This document shows, piece by piece, positions 1 to 8,265 of a stretch of DNA of 30,488 nt. Position numbers and translations under genes: made by a program. Under the pieces are notes generated by a model, which was given only the letters and a program-made list of their open reading frames with translations, did not search any database and had not been told where the DNA came from. The stretch spans positions 376,231 to 406,718 of the forward strand of contig WELB01000045.1 in the NCBI GenBank assembly GCA_009602725.1, written 5' to 3'. The DNA is from Spirogloea muscicola (taxonomy: Eukaryota > Streptophyta > Zygnematophyceae > Spirogloeales > Spirogloeaceae). How positions within the stretch are numbered: position 1 is the stretch's first letter; the number at the start of each line of letters is the position of its first letter.

Positions 1-466
1 TCACCGCTCTTAGGCCCCTCTGAACCTTTGTGAATTCTTTTTGGGCTGGCTTTTCGCAGCCCTTGCCCCCATTGGGAGTGCCACTTCTTCTCTGTTTTAC
101 CATAGCATCCTCAGGCCCCTTTGTAGCTGCTCACCGCTCTTAGGCCCCTCTGAACCTTTGTGAATTCTTTTTGGGCTGGCTTTTCGCAGCCCTTGCCCCC
201 ATTGGGAGTGCCACTTCTTCTCTGTTTTACCATAGCATCCTCAGGCCCCTTTGTAGCTGCTCACCGCTCTTAGGCCCCTCTGAACCTTTGTGAATTCTTT
301 TTGGGCTGGCTTTTCGCAGCCCTTGCCCCCATTGGGAGTGCCACTTCTTCTCTGTTTTACCATAGCATCCTCAGGCCCCTTTGTAGCTGCTCACCGCTCT
401 TAGGCCCCTCTGAACCTTTGTGAATTCTTTTTGGGCTGGCTTTTCGCAGCCCTTGCCCCCATTGAA
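1..466 (+). repeat. 130-bp tandem repeat (LINE 3'-UTR unit), about 3.6 copies
   Basis: Four units begin at 1, 131, 261 and 391 with TCACCGCTCTTAGGCCCCTC. The first three are essentially identical and 130 bp long. The fourth diverges after CCCCCATTG at about 464, where an A-run begins. The same unit occurs at 7347-7675 (+) and, inverted, at 16541-16810. In those places it directly follows the stop codon of a LINE ORF end, so it is most simply the 3' UTR of that retrotransposon family, amplified in tandem. Each unit contains the hairpin GGGCTGGCTTTTCGCAGCCC. The array runs off the left edge of the window, so the copy number is a minimum. Confidence 0.85.
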
Positions 467-818
467 AAAAGGAGTTGGGAGTGCCACTTCTTCTTCTACT
501 GAGGCGACAGCCGTGATTGACCAATCCTGAAAACAGATTGGACAAAATGTCAAAGGGGCCAGAAAAGCGCTGAAGTTGAGCAGCCGCATGTCAGAGAAAG
601 TAGTCTTCGGGTAGGCCTTTTTTGGAAGAAAGGGCTCGCCCATTGAGGATAATTCTCGTGTTTTTGAAATAAACGAAGGCCAAATGGCCAAGTACAAAGG
701 CAAGATTGAGGATAGGGGCTGGGAAAAGCCTTCGGAAGAGCTGCTTCGTCCTCCTCGTTCTGTACTGGCTTGAATTGGCCTCCCTTTCATTTCATGCGCC
801 CCGCGCGCCTTCTCTCTC
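467..818 (+). repeat. Degenerate repeat debris ending in a LINE-tail motif
   Basis: No gene is visible here. The stretch contains pieces shared with other repeats in the window, such as the CTCGCCCATTGAG-type block near 635, related to 4620 and 8170. It ends at about 770-818 with one copy of a roughly 50-bp motif: ACTGGCTTGAATTGGCCTCC, then TTCATGCGCCCCGCGCGCC, then CTTCTCTCT. That motif recurs at least eight more times in the window, in both orientations, at the ends of truncated LINE copies. It lies about 155 bp upstream of the HAD-gene start codon, so it may be in or near that gene's promoter or 5' UTR. Confidence 0.6.
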
Positions 819-974
819 TGGCTGCTTCGGGCCTTTCTGTGCCCCGTTTACTGGAACAGCTCATTGGCTCAGCTTGGTCTGCACTACATCTCATTCGCAC
901 CGTCTCCCCCTTCACCGCGGACGACGCCGCACGCCGCGCGCGGCTCTCGCGCACTCTGCGGCGGCGTCGACGGG

Positions 975-3900
975 ATGCTGTGCGGCTTGGCCACGCCGCC
1001 GCCGTCGCCGCCGCCGCGCCTGCTGCTGCAAGCGCCGCTAGGGAAGCCGGAGCCGCCGCGGGCTTCGCCGCTGCGCTCTGAGCCGGATCTGTGCTTGGCC
1101 GCATACGCGCCGCCTGGACGCGGCGGGAGAGCCAGGCGGCGGCCGCTACCTTGCTTACCTACTCAACGTCGTCTCTGTACAGGATTACAGGTACCAGCTC
1201 TGAGCACCATGCTCGAGCTTCTGTGCGAGCCTCTGCGCTCAATTCCAGGGCAGCACTGCATGCACTCCTGAGCTGTGATTGGCAGTTGCTCAATAGAAGT
1301 GCATGTAACGTTGTTAATTATTGAGCGCAGCTGCATTAGTGACGCTTCCCGTTTTTTCTCGTGCAGAGTCTACGTTGTCATAGCCAGACAGGCTGTCTGC
1401 AAGCGGTCTGCAGTACTTCTGGAGCATCCAAGGATGACGAGGCTGGAGACTTGGGAAGCTTCAGCTCCTTGGCGAGGCGTGGAGGCGACCTTTTCGCCAA
1501 GGAGGTGAGTCCTCTTGTTTATTAGTACGAAGTTGTGAGCTCTATTGAGCAATTCCTGCTGCTTGACAGCTATTGGTGTCCACCACAATTTGTTGAGACT
1601 GTGAGTACAGGTGCTATCAGTATGATGTTGTTCAAGAGCTCCGGCGTCGTTCGTTGTTGACGACTAAGCACTGCTGACTACTCGTGCAAGTAGCTAAGCA
1701 GGTTGAGTCTCTTTTGAGTATCCTCAGGAAATTGGTGCTGAACATGGAGAAGGCTTCGCGACCTTCAGACCAACAGGGCCTCTGCATGTTGATGTAGTGC
1801 GTGCCCCAACATCTCTCGCGATCTTAAAGTTCTATTCAGAGCTTCACCATATCTTACTGTGATGTTTGAAATTGTTGTATCACTTTCACAGCTGTTGTGC
1901 AATGCTTGCTCGCTGCTTGCGTTTTGGGCAATACTATGCACTTACTGCATCTTTGAGGTGGCCCCATCTTGCAACTGTTTGCAGGATTACCTCAATGACC
2001 GGATGAAAGAACGGGGCCTTGAGAGGATTCGTTATGCCATGAAGCCTGATGAAGCATTCGGCTTGATCTACTCATGGGATAACGTGCTGGTGGGCAGCTC
2101 ATGCCGATAGCCCTTTCTCCTTGCGGCAGATGTGATGTTGTTTGCCTGTGGAGAAATGTATCCCCTGAGACGAGGTGCTCGTTCGCCTAGCCACCTAGAC
2201 ATGAGGTTGCAGGCTGTCAGCTTGTTTCCTGGTTTCTTGCAGGCTGACACACAAGCTCTGCGAATGGTAGCCTGGAAAAGGCTGGCAAATGAGGAAGGTA
2301 TGTCACTGCCTGGTCCTGGTTGCCATGAGGATCATAGCGCTCGATGAGCATGTTTTCATGCCCTTCCAGCTTACAAGGCTGTCAGTATTGCAATACTCTC
2401 TTATACACAGCGACTCCAGATGGTTTTGTGCACTCTCTTTGAATTGGATCAGGCAGGCCTTTCCCTGAGAAGCAAGAAGTTCTCCGCCAACTCCATAGCA
2501 TGGGGCCAGAGCGAGCCGTTCAACAGGTAAGCACGAGGATGTGATTGCTGCACCACATTATACTGTATGGGAAGGTGACTGATACTCTCTGTCACAAGTT
2601 TCTGTACCTTGGTTCCTTGAAAGTAATCGAAATTTTTCAAAGCTTGCCTTAATGATGTCGAATTTTATGTGTTTTGCCATCCTTTCTGCAGCTATTAGCC
2701 TGGACACAGAATAGATCAGAAGCTCAGCGGTTGACAGCTCGTTTAGCAGAGCTCTACTGCGAAGAATTTGCCAAGGTTACTGCAACTCCATCTACAGACA
2801 GTGTCTGCATATTTGTCTTTCCACTGTCAGCATTCGGCACGCTTCTCTTGTGCTGGTGCAGGTACTGAACAATCTAGGGGCATCCTTATCTAGGGGCAGC
2901 CTGATACTTATGCTTAAGAGCACTATTTGGGGCGGCTCTTTTGCTGCAGGTGCGAGTTCCAATGGAAGGTGTCAAAGAGTGGCTAGAAGCCCTGAGCACT
3001 GCAGGAGTTCCGTGTGCAGTTGCGAGCTCCATGGACCGCATCTCTCTCATGGGTGCACTAGATAGAATAGGTCTTCGCAAGCATTTTCGGGTAAGGACGA
3101 CCTGTCAAGTGACTGGTACACTGGATTCGTTGGCATACTGACATGAGCTTCTTATGCATTGTACAAGCTCAGCATCAATGATGCCTGTGCTATCCAAGGT
3201 AGCCCACATGCTCAGGGCACTTTCTACACCTGCCAGAAGGTGATCATGACATGCCCCATTAGTGGTTTTCAGGCTGTGGTTACAGAGGAGGATGGCATGG
3301 AGTCCATCGCCCACCGTTTTCTTTCTGCTGCCGTGAAGGTTCTCTGCTTGTTTGCCATCTATGTACTCCTGAAGTATCAGAACTTGGATAATTCTGCTGA
3401 ATTTGAGGAACTGGCTGGGATCTGAAAGTGATGAATCCAAATTGAATGTCCACCCTCTGTTCACAAATCTGAAGCCCTGCGAGCCTTTTGGTGCCTTACT
3501 ATGTGTCTGTGTCTACATGGTCCTTCACAGAGTCAGCTGTGCTCGTTCTCCTCTGTTCCACTTGTGAGCAGTTGAGTGTGATCCTGTTCATTACTGAGAA
3601 GCAGCGGTGGGTTGCAGTTGGACAGGCCGCCAGCCAAGTGCGTGGTGTTTGAGGATGACCCTCGAGCCATTACTGCTGCACACAACTGCTCAATGAAGGC
3701 TGTGGCACTCATAGGCCCGCACCGAGCGTGAGTTTCCTTTAGCTTGCTTGGACGTGTTGGTGGACGGTTGCCTATAGAGTGTCTTTGTGGAAAGGAATCA
3801 CTGTGCCCTGATCACAGGCATGTGATTGTTGTAGACTTGACAAGCTGCTGTTGCACATTCACAAGATCAGAAGATTTTGTGAGTGAGTCTGATTGCGACC

Positions 3901-4102
3901 AAGTGTCTGTTGTGTGCTTGTGGCTGCGTGCAGATACGAGCTGACGCAGGCGGACCTGGCGGTGAGCAGCTTCACGGAGCTCTCAGTGATCAACCTTCGG
4001 CGGCTATTTGCGAACAGGGGTGCAGAGTTTATGGACCTGCAGAAGCAGCAGGAGCCAAAGAAGCCGCCGAAGCGGCGGGTGCGCAATGATGTCCTCTTTT
4101 AG
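975..4102 (+). CDS. HAD-like hydrolase family protein, probably plastid-targeted (11 exons, 407 aa)
   Basis: Exons: 975-1190, 1367-1504, 1728-1793, 1985-2089, 2243-2297, 2453-2526, 2692-2775, 2950-3090, 3273-3338, 3618-3727, 3934-4102. All introns are GT-AG and all phases agree, giving 407 residues. The first ATG of the frame (975) opens a Pro/Arg/Leu-rich stretch without acidic residues, typical of a transit peptide. The HAD fold follows: motif I region GLIYSWDNVL with S170 and D172, motif II CAVASS (272-273), a Lys at 315, and motif IV VFEDDP (325-330). The conserved block TEEDGMESIAHRFLSAAVK and the C-terminal tail ending in NDVLF resemble the plant chloroplast HAD family related to pyrimidine (riboflavin-pathway) phosphatases. 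Oddly, the usual nucleophilic Asp of motif I is Ser, so catalysis is doubtful and the substrate is unknown. The exon 1 boundary is the least certain. Confidence 0.88.
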
Positions 4103-4117
4103 CAATGGGCAAGCATG

Positions 4118-4122
4118 TGTAA
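4118..4122 (+). terminator. Possible green-algal poly(A) signal TGTAA
   Basis: TGTAA lies 16 bp after the stop codon of the HAD-like gene. TGTAA is the usual near-upstream polyadenylation element in many chlorophytes. I do not find it consistently after the other genes here, so this may be chance. Confidence 0.3.
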
Positions 4123-4560
4123 CACTGATGGCCTAGGCCGGGCTGTGCCCTCTCATTGGAGGCAGGGCTTATTGGCTTGGGGCTGAAGAATGTTGTCCCA
4201 GTGTTCTGGTCAGGCGCTGACATGAGGCCACCAAGTTAGTGAGAAGCGTTATGGGCCGAGCATCGAGTGGTCACCTGTCGCTGTGTGCTTTAGCGCGTTT
4301 CTGGTCCCTTCATACTTGCTTCATTCTTTCTCCTGAGCTGGCCGGTTACAGCCATCGCCCTCTAGTGGAAGTGTCTTTCTCTCATTTCATTTTGAATGGC
4401 CATTTTCAGGCCAATCCATCACTCATCAAATCCACACTATATTAACCTTAACATCAGCAGCCGACATTCTTCTTAGAAGTCTTTATGTTGCTCACTCGCG
4501 GGTACTGAGTTTCCTTAGTGTGTTGCCGTGTTTGGTGAAGTAGTCCTTTTTCGGCACCTC
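4123..4560. other. Intergenic / 3'-UTR stretch, nothing recognised
   Basis: About 440 bp between the HAD-like gene and the next repeat block. No frame resembles coding sequence, and no tRNA-like or other RNA structure was seen. Part of it is probably the 3' UTR of the HAD-like gene. Confidence 0.5.
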
Positions 4561-4584
4561 TTTCGTTGGCTTTGGGCATTGTCC

Positions 4585-4660
4585 ATTGTTTTTGGGCTGG
4601 CTTCGTCAGCCCCTCTTCTCTATGGGCGAGCACTTTCTGCCAGCCCCTCTTATCTCCGGC
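4585..4660 (+). repeat. Variant retroelement 3'-tail block with hairpin
   Basis: TTTTTGGGCTGGCTTCGTCAGCCCC followed by CTATGGGCGAGCA is a variant of the tail block at 8125-8180 (on + as GGGCTAGCCGTTGCCAGCCC then CTCTGGGCGAGCA) and of the 16620-16650 block. The stem GGGCTG/CAGCCC is kept while the loop differs from the 130-bp unit. It is interpreted as a retroelement 3'-end remnant. Confidence 0.5.
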
Positions 4661-4687
4661 AGTCCCAAGGCTCCTCCACTCCTCCCG

Positions 4688-4703
4688 CATCCTCCGCCGC
4701 CGC

Positions 4704-4734
<31 letters not shown>

Positions 4735-4737
4735 GCG
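4688..4737 (+). repeat. (CCG)n microsatellite
   Basis: About 50 bp of nearly pure CCG/GCC repeat, interrupted once by GCTGCC. In the forward frame it would read as poly-Ala just upstream of the trihelix-like left arm. It may be a homopolymer tract of the former protein or a simple expansion. Confidence 0.8.
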
Positions 4738-4739
4738 AA

Positions 4740-5114
4740 GCTGCACAAGAAGCTGGCAGCGGCGGCCCAGGACGGCTGTGCCAACGGCTGTGCCAACGGC
4801 AGCAGCTCCAATTTGGAGGCCGCCCGGGAGAGGGCCACGAGCGGCGAGGCGGCCTCAACTCCTCGCAGAGCGGCCGAGACTTTCAACTTCATCGACGCAT
4901 GTCAGGGATATCAGGCACTACAGTACATCTTGACAGCGCCGGCTGCTCTGCCGATCTTTCGGGCATGGCGCCCAGACAGGAGGCCTCGACAAGTCAGCGG
5001 AAGAGGAAGGCCGAAACACAGCTGGATCTGCTGGAGGCGCTATTGACTCGACTTGTAGGACTTGTAGAGCAACTGCAAGCGGATTTGCGGTCCCTGCTCA
5101 GCAGACGTGATTGA
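4740..5114 (+). pseudogene. Left-arm copy of the trihelix-like C-terminal region, frameshifted
   Basis: The frame reading AAAAKLHKKLAAAAQDG and then SGEAASTPRRAAETFNFID matches the minus-strand copy (RGEAASSLRGSAAEFFDIMD) until about 4910. A one-base loss after GATATCAGG relative to the right arm moves the homologous frame. The rest, LDSAGCSADLSGMAPRQE, a KRKAETQLD core and a Leu-rich coil, continues in another frame and stops at 5114. The segment is therefore a broken paralogue. Its Leu-rich end (LLEALLTRLVGLVEQLQ) looks like a short coiled coil. No start or upstream exons were identified. Confidence 0.45.
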
Positions 5115-5620
5115 GAAGCTGTAGTAAGGGCCGGCAGCAATTTGATTGCAAGAGGTTGTTGTATAGATACTTCTCAGACCGTCAACCAATCTGCTTCTTT
5201 CCAAGATGTTCGCAGGATTTCGAACATTTTGGAAAGAGGCAGATTTGTTCGACAGTCTGAGAAGTATTTGTACAGCAACCTTTTGCATTTAAATTGCTGC
5301 CGGCCCGCACTGCTGCTTCTCAATCAACCTCTGCTGAGCAGGGACTTAACGTCCCACATCGCTTGCAATTGCTCTACAAGTCCTACAAGTCGGGTCGATA
5401 GCGCCTCCAGCCGATCCAGCTGTGTTTCGGCCTTCCTCTTCCGCTGACTTGTCGAGGCCTCCTGTCTGGGCGCCATGCCCGAAAGGTCGGCAGAGCAGCC
5501 GGCGCTGTCAAGATGTGCTGTAGTGCCCTGATATCCCCGATGTGAGTCCATGATGTCGAAGAATTCGGCCGCACTGCCGCGGAGGCTTGATGCTGCCTCG
5601 CCGCGAGCGCGCCTCATCCT
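4835..5620. repeat. Large inverted repeat (near-palindrome), arms about 390 bp
   Basis: The left arm (about 4835-5222) matches the reverse complement of the right arm (about 5228-5620) at roughly 85-90% by eye, with the centre near 5225. Matching landmarks are GATATCAGG, CTTGACAGCGCCGGCTGCTC, GGCATGGCGCCCAGACAGGA and GAGCAACTGCAAGCG on the left, with their complements on the right. Even the inner 70 bp around the centre can fold: ATCTGC-TTCTTTCCAA against TTGGAAAGAGGCAGAT. The arms carry two diverged copies of the same C-terminal coding segment, so this is an inverted duplication of a gene or element end, not simple foldback noise. Confidence 0.8.
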
Positions 5621-6300
5621 CTTCTCCTCCTTGTAGATTTCTTCGAGGCTCCTGTACTTGGTTAGGCAGGCTAGAAAGGTCTTGTCAAAGCTCGGATGCT
5701 TCTCGACAATGGTTGCGAAAATTTGACCCCACTCAGCAAGCGGTTGGCCTGAAGGAGACAAGAGGAGGTGAGTGGTTCAGTGACACCAGTTGTCGCGGAA
5801 GACCGTCCCGCAACGATGACGCAACAGTGCAGACCGGTGTTCACCTCGTTTGATCACGCCGCTCTTCTTGGCCACATCAATGGCTCCTTTAGCGTGTACA
5901 AGGGTGACCACCAAGTCATGTCTTCAGATGCCCCCGCCGTCGTCGGCTGGGCTGCTGCCTGCGCCTCCACCACGGTCCAGCACTGGCTGCTCCCGGACGT
6001 CCAAGTTAAGGTCGGGAATGCGCGCCATACCCCCGCGCGCCGAAGTGCCCGGCCAGCTGCGCTGTTGGCGCTGCTGGCACTGGCATCGGCGGCGAGGAAT
6101 CGCTGCCGCTGTCGCAGCCTGCGCCCTGCATGTCAGCTGCTGCCATGGCAGCCAACAGCTGCAGCTGTCCCGCCGACTGCGCGGCATTGGTGATCAGGCT
6201 GGAGCTACGACAGCGCTGCAGGCCAGAGCTGCCGGGAGGGGGGCGGGAGGGCGCGCCACCTCGCTCCTGATCAGGAATGGATGCGGCTGCTGAAAATGGA
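5324..6300 (-). pseudogene. Trihelix (Myb/SANT-like) protein fragment
   Basis: The clear part is 5761-5324 on the minus strand, about 140 residues. AEWGQIFATIVEKHPSF, then a Cys-Leu-x-Lys-Tyr-x-Ser-Leu-Glu-x-Ile-Tyr-Lys stretch, resembles the second and third helices of plant trihelix / Myb-SANT-like DNA-binding domains. FFDIMDSHRGY and a Leu-rich coiled-coil end follow. Just upstream on the minus strand, after a CTTCAG-type acceptor, 5850-5770 reads TLVHAKGAIDVAKKSG, like the first helix of the same domain, but with a stop before the join. Further upstream, 6300-6030 is Pro/Ala/Ser-rich and codon-like. It could be a degraded gene or a transposon-associated Myb-like protein (PIF/Harbinger elements carry one). 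I could not build an intact frame. Confidence 0.42.
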
Positions 6301-6412
6301 CAAGCTACTGATCCGGAGAGAAACGCGTGTGTATTATGAGATGGGGAGGCCATGTGTGGCCAAGAACAATGGCAAGCACATTGACAAATGTACGTCACCT
6401 GCTGCTAAGCTG
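6295..6412 (-). repeat. Dispersed repeat, second copy of the 7850-7950 core
   Basis: The reverse complement carries ACATTTGTCAATGTGCTTGCC, then CTTGGCCACACA and CCTCCCCATCTC, in the same order and spacing class as 7870-7945 on the plus strand. Two diverged copies in opposite orientation about 1.5 kb apart identify a dispersed element. It has no coding potential. Confidence 0.6.
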
Positions 6413-6530
6413 ACCCGCTCAGTAACCACGAGTCAGCACATAGAGGTCGATAGCTGATGCTCGAATACCGGAGAGGGGAAAGGCGCGGTGCGCATGGAAC
6501 GAAAGGGAGGTAATTCAAGCCAATACTTTG
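6413..6530 (-). mobile_element. LINE 3'-end remnant (minus) with tail motif
   Basis: On the minus strand 6445-6416 reads DLYVLTRGY then stop, the C-terminus shared by all LINE remnants here. Upstream in the same orientation (6528-6478) lies a copy of the tail motif, TTGAATTACCTCCCTTTCG and then GCGCACCGCGCC. The order tail, then truncated ORF end, is the same as in the plus-strand array at 6845-7098. Confidence 0.6.
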
Positions 6531-6744
6531 TTCAGGCAGGGGGAGGAGGGTAGGCGGGGGCGAACGGGAGGTTGGTCAAGCTTCCCCGGTTCTGCCGACG
6601 GGGGGGCGAGGAGTGGAGTTGGGGGGGGGGGGCCGGTGCCAACTGTGCCTTTTCGGAAACTGACCACCCCCGGGGCGACCACTTCTTCCCATGCGCCATG
6701 GACATATACGGCGGCTATGGAATTAAGTGGTCTGCCCTCCTCCA
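6531..6744. other. G-rich stretch without a recognised gene
   Basis: It contains runs of G (a 12-G run near 6622-6633 and several 4-7 G runs at 6537-6610). On the plus strand it could form G-quadruplex-type structures. The flanks belong to LINE debris; no protein similarity was seen. Confidence 0.5.
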
Positions 6745-6945
6745 TCGCCTGGCACTGCATGTTGATGCCCGCCGACGTAGTCGGGCGGGTAGCTTAGGCC
6801 ATTCTAGCGTCCCGCAAGCCATCATTGCATCATTGTATATTTAGCCTTGTTTAGTCTGCAGTAGCCTTCGCCTCAACAATGTACTGGCTTGAATTGGCCT
6901 CCATTTCAATTCATGCGCCCCGTGCACCTTCTCTCTGCATGCTAT
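6745..6945 (+). mobile_element. LINE fragment A with 3' tail
   Basis: 6745-6838 reads LALHVDARRRSRAGSLGHSS, which matches LAQHVDTGRQSRAGCLGHSS encoded on the minus strand at about 22310-22250 in another copy. The DNA there has a near-palindrome, CCCGCCGACGTAGTCGGGCGGG. At about 6845 the sequence passes into the tail AGCCTTGTTTAGTCTGCA, then ACAATGTACTGGCTTGAATTG and CTTCTCTCT. The same tail follows the LTRGY stop of the minus-strand copy at 8940-8800. The ORF is broken; this is a dead, 5'-truncated copy. Confidence 0.6.
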
Positions 6946-7190
6946 AGGATGAGGCTATCATTGAGTCTGCAGCGCTCCCAAGCACTCGCGATTCACCAGC
7001 GTGCTGGTCGTGCATTAGCCCAGGCTAATGGCTTCCGTGGTGGTTTGGCTCCTCAGTGTAGCTTGTCAGATATGCATGTGCTTACTCGGGGATATTAGTG
7101 TCCCCATTAGCCAGCCCAGCTACCAGGACATTTGTAAGGCTAGAATTGGCCTCCCTTTCAATTTCATGCGCACTGCGCGCCTTCTCTCTT
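6946..7190 (+). mobile_element. LINE fragment B (ORF C-terminus plus tail)
   Basis: 6946-7098 is an open end of the LINE ORF: YRMRLSLSLQRSQALAIHQR through SLSDMHVLTRGY and stop (TAG at 7096-7098). It begins immediately after the CTTCTCTCTGCA end of the preceding tail, so this copy appears inserted next to, or primed on, an older tail. Its own tail follows at 7099-7190: CTACCAGGACATTTGTAAGGC, AATTGGCCTCCCTTTCAATTT, CTTCTCTCT. The whole 250-bp unit is matched, inverted, at 22235-21970. Confidence 0.7.
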
Positions 7191-7346
7191 TCGAATCAGA
7201 TTGTCAGTGTCCCTCCAGCGGTCCATGGCCCATGCTCTACATCTGCGTGCTGGCCGTGCTCTCGCTGCGGCCTCCGGCTTTCGTCAGGGAGATAGTTTTC
7301 CGGCAGCTAGTCTGTCGGATCTGCGACTCCTCACTCGTACCTACTG
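7191..7346 (+). mobile_element. LINE fragment C (ORF C-terminus)
   Basis: In the frame starting at 7202 the sequence reads SVSLQRSMAHALHLRAGRAL and ends SLSDLRLLTRTY stop at 7346. This is almost identical to the last 45 residues of the longer LINE ORF on the minus strand at 16827-17861. It again starts directly at the CTTCTCTCT end of the previous tail, the third copy of the head-to-tail series. Confidence 0.75.
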
Positions 7347-7675
7347 AGTGGTCCATCCTTCCCCTGTTCTGACATAGCATCTTCAGGCCCCTGTGTTGCT
7401 GCTAATCGCTTGTGGGCCCCTGGGACCCTTTGTCAAATCTTTTTGGGGCTGGCTTTTCGCAGCCCTTGCCCCCATTGGGAGAGCCACTTCTTCTTTTCGG
7501 GCGGATCTGAGGCTCCTCACTCGTAACTACTGAGTGATCAATCCTCCCCCTGTTCTGACATAGCATCTTCAGGCCCCTTTGTAGCTGCTAAACGCTTGTA
7601 GGCCCTTCCGAACCTTTGTCAATTCCTTTTGGGCTGGCTTTTCGCAGCCCTTGCCCCCATTTGGAGTGCCACTTC
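7318..7675 (+). repeat. Two tandem copies of the LINE 3'-UTR unit (period about 180 bp)
   Basis: The first unit, 7318-7497, runs from the ORF end through the stop, CTGTTCTGACATAGCATCTTC, AGGCCCC and the GGGCTGGCTTTTCGCAGCCC hairpin to GAGCCACTTCTTC. The second unit, 7498-7675, repeats the same blocks, including the ORF-end DNA GATCTGAGGCTCCTCACTCG. The units correspond to the 130-bp repeat at 1-466 plus about 50 bp of ORF end. Confidence 0.8.
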
Positions 7676-7679
7676 AAAG

Positions 7680-8060
7680 GGAAAGTTCTCCAAAGGGGGG
7701 GTGGACGGCGGAGGGGGGGGTGGACCTGTTGCAAGCGAATGCATTCATCCCTGCCTATCAACCCTTGATACTGTCGAACCGTTGCACTAAATCATCTAGG
7801 AGGTGTCGCTTATGGTGGCTGCTTGCCCGGGCTCTCGTGGTAGCCACGCCTGGCAGGTCATGTACATTACATTTGTCAATGTGCTTGCCTTACTTGTACT
7901 ATTCTTTCTTAACTGTACTTGGCCACACAGGCCCTCCATCTCTTAAGACACAATCCATTTCCTGATTACTAAGTGGGGACGGTTAGACAGTATCAAGAGC
8001 TTAGGCAGGAAAGAATGCATTCCTTTCAACAACAGTGGGAGGGGAGCCCCCCCTTGTCCC
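7680..8060. mobile_element. Foldback / MITE-like element with inverted ends
   Basis: 7738-7785 (GAATGCATTCATCCCTGCCT, then CTTGATACTGTCGAACCGTT) matches the reverse complement of 8023-7980 (GAATGCATTCTTTCCTGCCT, then CTTGATACTGTCTAACCGTC). The complementarity extends weakly outwards through G-rich ends at 7700-7737 and 8024-8060. The interior of about 200 bp is non-coding and contains the dispersed core shared with 6295-6412. Inverted ends, small size and lack of coding capacity suggest a MITE. No clear target-site duplication was identified. Confidence 0.5.
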
Positions 8061-8119
8061 CGTCGGGGAAGGCGAGACGGGGCCGAGACGGCCCAGTCTA
8101 CTAGGCATCTTTCTTGCCT

Positions 8120-8190
8120 CTTGAATTTTGTCCATTCTTTTTGGGCTAGCCGTTGCCAGCCCCTCTTCCCTCTGGGCGAGCAATTCGGCC
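8120..8190 (+). repeat. Variant retroelement tail block with hairpin
   Basis: TTCTTTTTGGGCTAGCCGTTGCCAGCCC followed by CTCTGGGCGAGCA keeps the outer stem GGGCT/AGCCC of the 130-bp unit with a different loop. It resembles 4585-4660. It lies just beyond the end of the minus-strand LINE fragment at 8266. Confidence 0.45.
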
Positions 8191-8265
8191 AAGTGGCCTC
8201 ACGCTGAGGCGCCCTGAGTAAGAAAGCAACAGCGTCTCCAGATTGACTGGTGCCTGTGGGACTTC

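Noticed and set aside
1-466. CRISPR array
   Set aside because: The units are contiguous 130-bp tandem copies without alternating short repeats and unique spacers, and the context is eukaryotic.
787-1104. Open Ala/Arg-rich frames on both strands over 700-1270
   Set aside because: They are composition-driven shadows of the GC-rich first exon of the HAD-like gene and have no family resemblance.
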